Of a stretch of 64,000 nucleotides of DNA, positions 61,206-64,000 are shown in pieces (position 1 is the first letter of the stretch; the number at the start of each line of letters is the position of its first letter). The notes under the pieces were generated by a model. That model had not been told where the DNA came from. It saw nothing but the letters and a program-made list of their open reading frames with translations, and did no database searches. Origin of the DNA: Wagnerdoeblera intermedia. GTDB taxonomy: Bacteria > Pseudomonadota > Alphaproteobacteria > Rhodobacterales > Rhodobacteraceae. The stretch lies in assembly GCF_042647465.1 (NCBI RefSeq), contig NZ_JBHRVN010000008.1. The stretch is one strand, 5' to 3'. The position numbers were made by a program, and so were the translations under genes.

Positions 61206-63418
61206 AGCGGACTCTCCAGAGCGGTGATGCCATGATCTTCCAGCATCAGATCAATCTCCCCCGCCACTTTGCGCAGATCCCCGATCCCGAGGCCGGAGGC
61301 CGCCTTGAAGGGAAGTTCTGCATAATGGGCGTGGCCCATCCAGGCATCGATGAGCTGGCCGTCCACCCGTGAGGTCAGCGCCGAGCGCAGGAGATGTCGC
61401 GACCAGTTCAGCGGCAGGCGTAAGAACCGCTGAAGAAGAACTCTTTGCGTGGCCGTGCTGAGTTCCGTGACGCGGTCCTCATCAGAGAAGAGGAAGAAGA
61501 GCGGTGCCTGCGCACGCGGGTCGGCGGTGAGCGCGGCCTCAATGCGCGTTTCAAGGCTGGGGAGCTGATAGACACCAAGCACAGTCTGGAGCCTGCGCAG
61601 ATGATCACACCAGTGCCGGAGTTGCTGTTGCGCCGCCTGCGGCAGAACCAGCACCCGCGCACCGCGTTCGCCGGAGGTGGTTTTGTCGCTGATCCAGATC
61701 AGGCCCGTTGCCAGATCCATATCCCCGAGCCGCTCAAAGGGGCTGCCAACCGGACGATGGCCGGTGGCGAGATAGAGCAGCATCAGGGTGTAGCCCGTAT
61801 AGAGGTTATGCGCGGCAACAATCTCCGACGGAGCAGGGCTTGATACTGCTCTGACCTCTGCCAGCTCCCTCTGCTGCGCGCCCATCACGGTGGCAAAGAG
61901 CGTCATCGGCAGGGCGATGCGCGAGCCGTAATCCCCCGGGGCCTCCGGGAAGGGGCAGAGGCGGGTCCCGAAGTGGGCGAGCAGATAGCGGCGATGCCAC
62001 CAGATCAGCTCGGACCGGCGCAGACGGGTGTAGTGAAGCTGAGCGCGCCAGGCCGGAAGCTCTCCCGTCAAAAATCCCACGATCGCGGGATCGCAGCCCT
62101 GCGTCCTGAGCCAGTCTGCCTTATAGCGCCGGATGCGGCCGGGGCTCAGGGGCCGGCTCACTTTGCCCTGCAAGACGCCGAGAGCCTCTCTCATCTCCTT
62201 GTCAGAGGTAATGAGGGCTTCCTGCCATGCAGAAAAAGCGTCGGGCACTTCAGGGGAGAGCATTGGCAGATCGAGCCAGAGGGGCTGATCGGCCGCTCCC
62301 GGCTCAACCGCCTCCTCCTCTTCAATCAGGGAGCCTGGTTCCGGCAGCGTCACGCTCAGCGCATAAAAAGGCTGACCTTCGGGATCGCGGATCAGCCCCT
62401 GCCCGGCCGGTGCGCTCGCGCGAAAGGCCCCGCCCGTGACCAGCTGCAAAAACACCGCGCGGGCGGCGGGGCTTTGCTGCCCGAGGCAAAGCTCGGTCAA
62501 AAGCGAGACCTCCAGCGGGGTGAGCGCATCGGTCTCGGCCGAGAGCGACAGCTGCCGGCGGCTCATGGCCTTTACCATGGCCGCGAGCCGCCGCTCGGCT
62601 GTCCGGCGAGGAGTAAAGCGGCGCCTGTCAGGCCGGTCCGCCACCCAGAGGCTGCCGCTGGCCTCGTCATCGGCCTGTTCCTCGCGGGCTCCGGCAAGGG
62701 CAGCCTCCTGCCCCGCCTCACCGCCACTGCGCAGAAGACTGATCGCCTCCCCCGGCAGGGAGAGGATGGCCGGGGGCACCTCCCCCTCGCTGCGCTCGCC
62801 ACGGGCGTAAGGCGCGCGGGGGCGGCGCCCGCCGACCTGTCGGAAGATCGCGTCTTTGTCGTCAAGCGTCACGCGCAGCAGATAGTGGATCTTCTGAAGA
62901 TACCCCCGGATGACGCGAGGGAGATCTTCGCGCGGGATGAGGGCCAGAAGCTCCTCCGCAACGCCCGCCATATCCCTGCCTGTCAGGCTGAGCTGAGCCA
63001 GGAGCTCCGGGGCTTTGCGTTTTAAGAGCCGCGCCGCATCAAGGCCGCTGCGGATGGCCGACTGGCCCGGGCTGCGCTGGTGCCGCCGCAGAGCGGCGGC
63101 CAGTACCCAGGCGGTCAGCGCATCGGCAGAGAGGGCGGCGGCGGCGCCACCCCTCTGACACTCCTCCGCCAGAAAGGCGGCAAGGGGTGCCTCCTGCAGG
63201 TGCCCCTTCAGCGCCAGACGGATCTGCAGAAAGGGACGCGCCTGATGAATGCGCAAAGGCGCGAGCGGGCCGCATTCTACCTCGAGATCGCTGAGTGCCT
63301 GCTGCAGACGCTCAGGCTCCCCTCTCAGATGGCGCTCGAGCATTGCGGTGGCCCAGACCGCAAGGTCGCGGCAGAGCTCGGGCTCAAGCGGGCCAAAGAG
63401 GGGATGTGCGGCCGTCAT
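61202..63418 (-). CDS. Second large tyrosine-recombinase-like protein (738 aa), nucleophile uncertain
   Basis: The C-terminal third resembles a tyrosine recombinase. LATGHRPVGSP carries the first Arg (about residue 551), ISDKTTSGERG the Lys, and WSRHLLRSALTSRV the H-x-x-R (about 672). After MGHAHYAELPF (about 694) the usual nucleophile Tyr about nine residues beyond G-H is not found; Phe and Lys lie there, and the only nearby Tyr is three residues after the His. It may therefore be a non-cleaving partner of the 1030-residue protein. It overlaps neighbours by four bases on both sides. The N-terminal 400 residues are unassigned. Confidence 0.8.
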   Translation of the reverse strand: MTAAHPLFGPLEPELCRDLAVWATAMLERHLRGEPERLQQALSDLEVECGPLAPLRIHQARPFLQIRLALKGHLQEAPLAAFLAEECQRGGAAAALSADALTAWVLAAALRRHQRSPGQSAIRSGLDAARLLKRKAPELLAQLSLTGRDMAGVAEELLALIPREDLPRVIRGYLQKIHYLLRVTLDDKDAIFRQVGGRRPRAPYARGERSEGEVPPAILSLPGEAISLLRSGGEAGQEAALAGAREEQADDEASGSLWVADRPDRRRFTPRRTAERRLAAMVKAMSRRQLSLSAETDALTPLEVSLLTELCLGQQSPAARAVFLQLVTGGAFRASAPAGQGLIRDPEGQPFYALSVTLPEPGSLIEEEEAVEPGAADQPLWLDLPMLSPEVPDAFSAWQEALITSDKEMREALGVLQGKVSRPLSPGRIRRYKADWLRTQGCDPAIVGFLTGELPAWRAQLHYTRLRRSELIWWHRRYLLAHFGTRLCPFPEAPGDYGSRIALPMTLFATVMGAQQRELAEVRAVSSPAPSEIVAAHNLYTGYTLMLLYLATGHRPVGSPFERLGDMDLATGLIWISDKTTSGERGARVLVLPQAAQQQLRHWCDHLRRLQTVLGVYQLPSLETRIEAALTADPRAQAPLFFLFSDEDRVTELSTATQRVLLQRFLRLPLNWSRHLLRSALTSRVDGQLIDAWMGHAHYAELPFKAASGLGIGDLRKVAGEIDLMLEDHGITALESPL

Positions 63419-63900
63419 CGCAGGCCCAGACTGCGCACCGCCTCGGTAAAGACATCACGCTCGGGCTTCGGCTCCAGCCGCTCGCGGCGCAGACGAAACC
63501 GCCGGCGCAGCTGCGTCACATCGCGCGACGCCGGCAGACCAAAGAGCCCGAGTTCCTCGCGCGGGCAGCGCTGGCTCAGTGCCATCAGAAAGCTGGCTCG
63601 TTGTTCGGAAGTTGCGACACATGCGGGGAACTGCGCGGCCACCTCGCGCCACCCCAATTTACGGAGCTCTGAGGGTGTAGTCTGTGCGGGGAACTCGAGA
63701 ACAGGGATGACGTCCTCTGTGCAATGCAGCCAGCCAAATCCTGCCACCGCCAGAGAGGGCAGCCCCTGATCCTCGTCAGGGGCACTCACACAAAGACCCG
63801 GACCCCATACCTCAGGTATCCCCAGCCTGCGCAGAACGTCATAGGCCGGCAGAGCCAGAGGGTGGATCTGAAAGGACGGCCTTGGGGCAGAGCGAAACAT
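63415..63900 (-). CDS. Unknown small protein, first gene of the recombinase operon
   Basis: Protein of 161 residues. The ATG at 63900 has GGAG at 6 bases; the GTG one codon earlier is less well spaced. The N-terminal half is beta-rich (GLPSLAVAGFGWLHCTEDVI). The C-terminal half is basic and helical (LRRRFRLRRERLEPKPERDV), suited to nucleic-acid binding. It overlaps the 738-residue gene by four bases. No family is recognised; a directionality or accessory factor for the recombinases is a reasonable guess from size and position. Confidence 0.65.
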   Translation of the reverse strand: MFRSAPRPSFQIHPLALPAYDVLRRLGIPEVWGPGLCVSAPDEDQGLPSLAVAGFGWLHCTEDVIPVLEFPAQTTPSELRKLGWREVAAQFPACVATSEQRASFLMALSQRCPREELGLFGLPASRDVTQLRRRFRLRRERLEPKPERDVFTEAVRSLGLR

Positions 63901-63914
63901 CACAAGCTCCGTTC

Positions 63915-64000
63915 AATGATAAAATACGAGCCAGAATGCGCCTTTCTGGCAAATTCGATGAAAAGCGATATCTAACAAGATTAGGCAAAATTTTATCGTT
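63915..64000 (+). repeat. Inverted repeat upstream of the recombinase operon
   Basis: AATGATAAAAT (63915-63925) and ATTTTATCGTT (63990-64000) are inverted copies with one mismatch in 11, flanking about 64 AT-rich bases just upstream of the operon. The right arm ends at the window edge and may extend further. It could be a recombinase binding site or an operator; the promoter of the operon should also lie here. Confidence 0.45.

Noticed and set aside
59886..61235. 449-codon plus-strand frame
   Set aside because: Antisense to the 1030-residue recombinase; no recognisable motifs.
1..64000. CRISPR array, tRNA or rRNA genes
   Set aside because: No regularly spaced repeat array and no tRNA T-loop/acceptor or rRNA signature was noticed on reading through; a dedicated scan was not possible.

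Overview
The window is about 64 kb of GC-rich DNA that reads as an alphaproteobacterium, most likely Rhodobacterales (Paracoccus/Rhodobacter-like). This is judged from codon usage, gene families and the mix of insertion sequences; no rRNA or marker gene is present to confirm it. It is an accessory-rich stretch in which catabolic gene clusters alternate with IS debris, a decayed prophage and a recombinase operon.

Layout. 1-0.8 kb: 3' end of an enoyl-CoA hydratase gene. 0.84-2.5 kb: a damaged IS3-family element. 2.7-6.7 kb: a zinc-ribbon protein, then a MarR-regulated efflux operon (MarR, DHA2-type MFS, HlyD/EmrA-type adaptor). 6.8-8.6 kb: IS graveyard with two different IS110/IS1111-type transposase fragments and the C-terminal tail of a phospholipase D-like protein. 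8.7-17.2 kb: a divergent pair of units around a LysR promoter. Leftwards are a polar amino acid ABC transporter, a ureohydrolase, an M20 peptidase and a gamma-glutamyltransferase; rightwards are LysR and an M28 peptidase. Together they suggest import and stepwise hydrolysis of a gamma-glutamyl or guanidino-type amino acid derivative. 17.25-18.45 kb: an intact IS4-family element with a perfect 9-bp target duplication.

18.8-30.1 kb: a cluster resembling the alicyclic acid pathway of Rhodopseudomonas palustris (badK, badR-like MarR, badH, badI, aliB-like dehydrogenase). It is interleaved with a complete branched-chain-type (HAAT) ABC transporter and an acyl-CoA synthetase. The predicted route is uptake, CoA activation, ring dehydrogenation, hydration, oxidation and hydrolytic ring opening to pimeloyl-CoA.

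30.1-36.6 kb: an unassigned stretch with small ORFs, another IS110 fragment, a degenerate serine-recombinase-like protein, and an unusual module of a metallophosphoesterase next to a tyrosine-phosphatase/ADP-ribosylglycohydrolase fusion. 36.8-50.4 kb: a peptide/amide scavenging region with an M81 peptidase, a dipeptide-type ABC transporter with fused ATPases, two M20 peptidases, DoxX, an amidohydrolase and a penicillin-acylase-family enzyme.

50.6-56.2 kb: a broken acyl-CoA dehydrogenase, an IS5-type remnant and a minus-strand prophage remnant. The remnant holds lysis genes, a short protein resembling Acb2/Tad1 cyclic-nucleotide sponges, an endolysin, a frameshifted tail fibre and a truncated tail-tip protein. 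It is bounded by a 100-bp fragment of the same IS3 element seen at 0.9 kb. 56.3-57.3 kb: galE. 57.3-63.9 kb: a four-gene, translationally coupled operon with two oversized tyrosine-recombinase-like proteins (1030 and 738 aa) flanked by two unknown proteins. This is the strongest candidate for an undescribed mobile or genome-rearranging system in the window.
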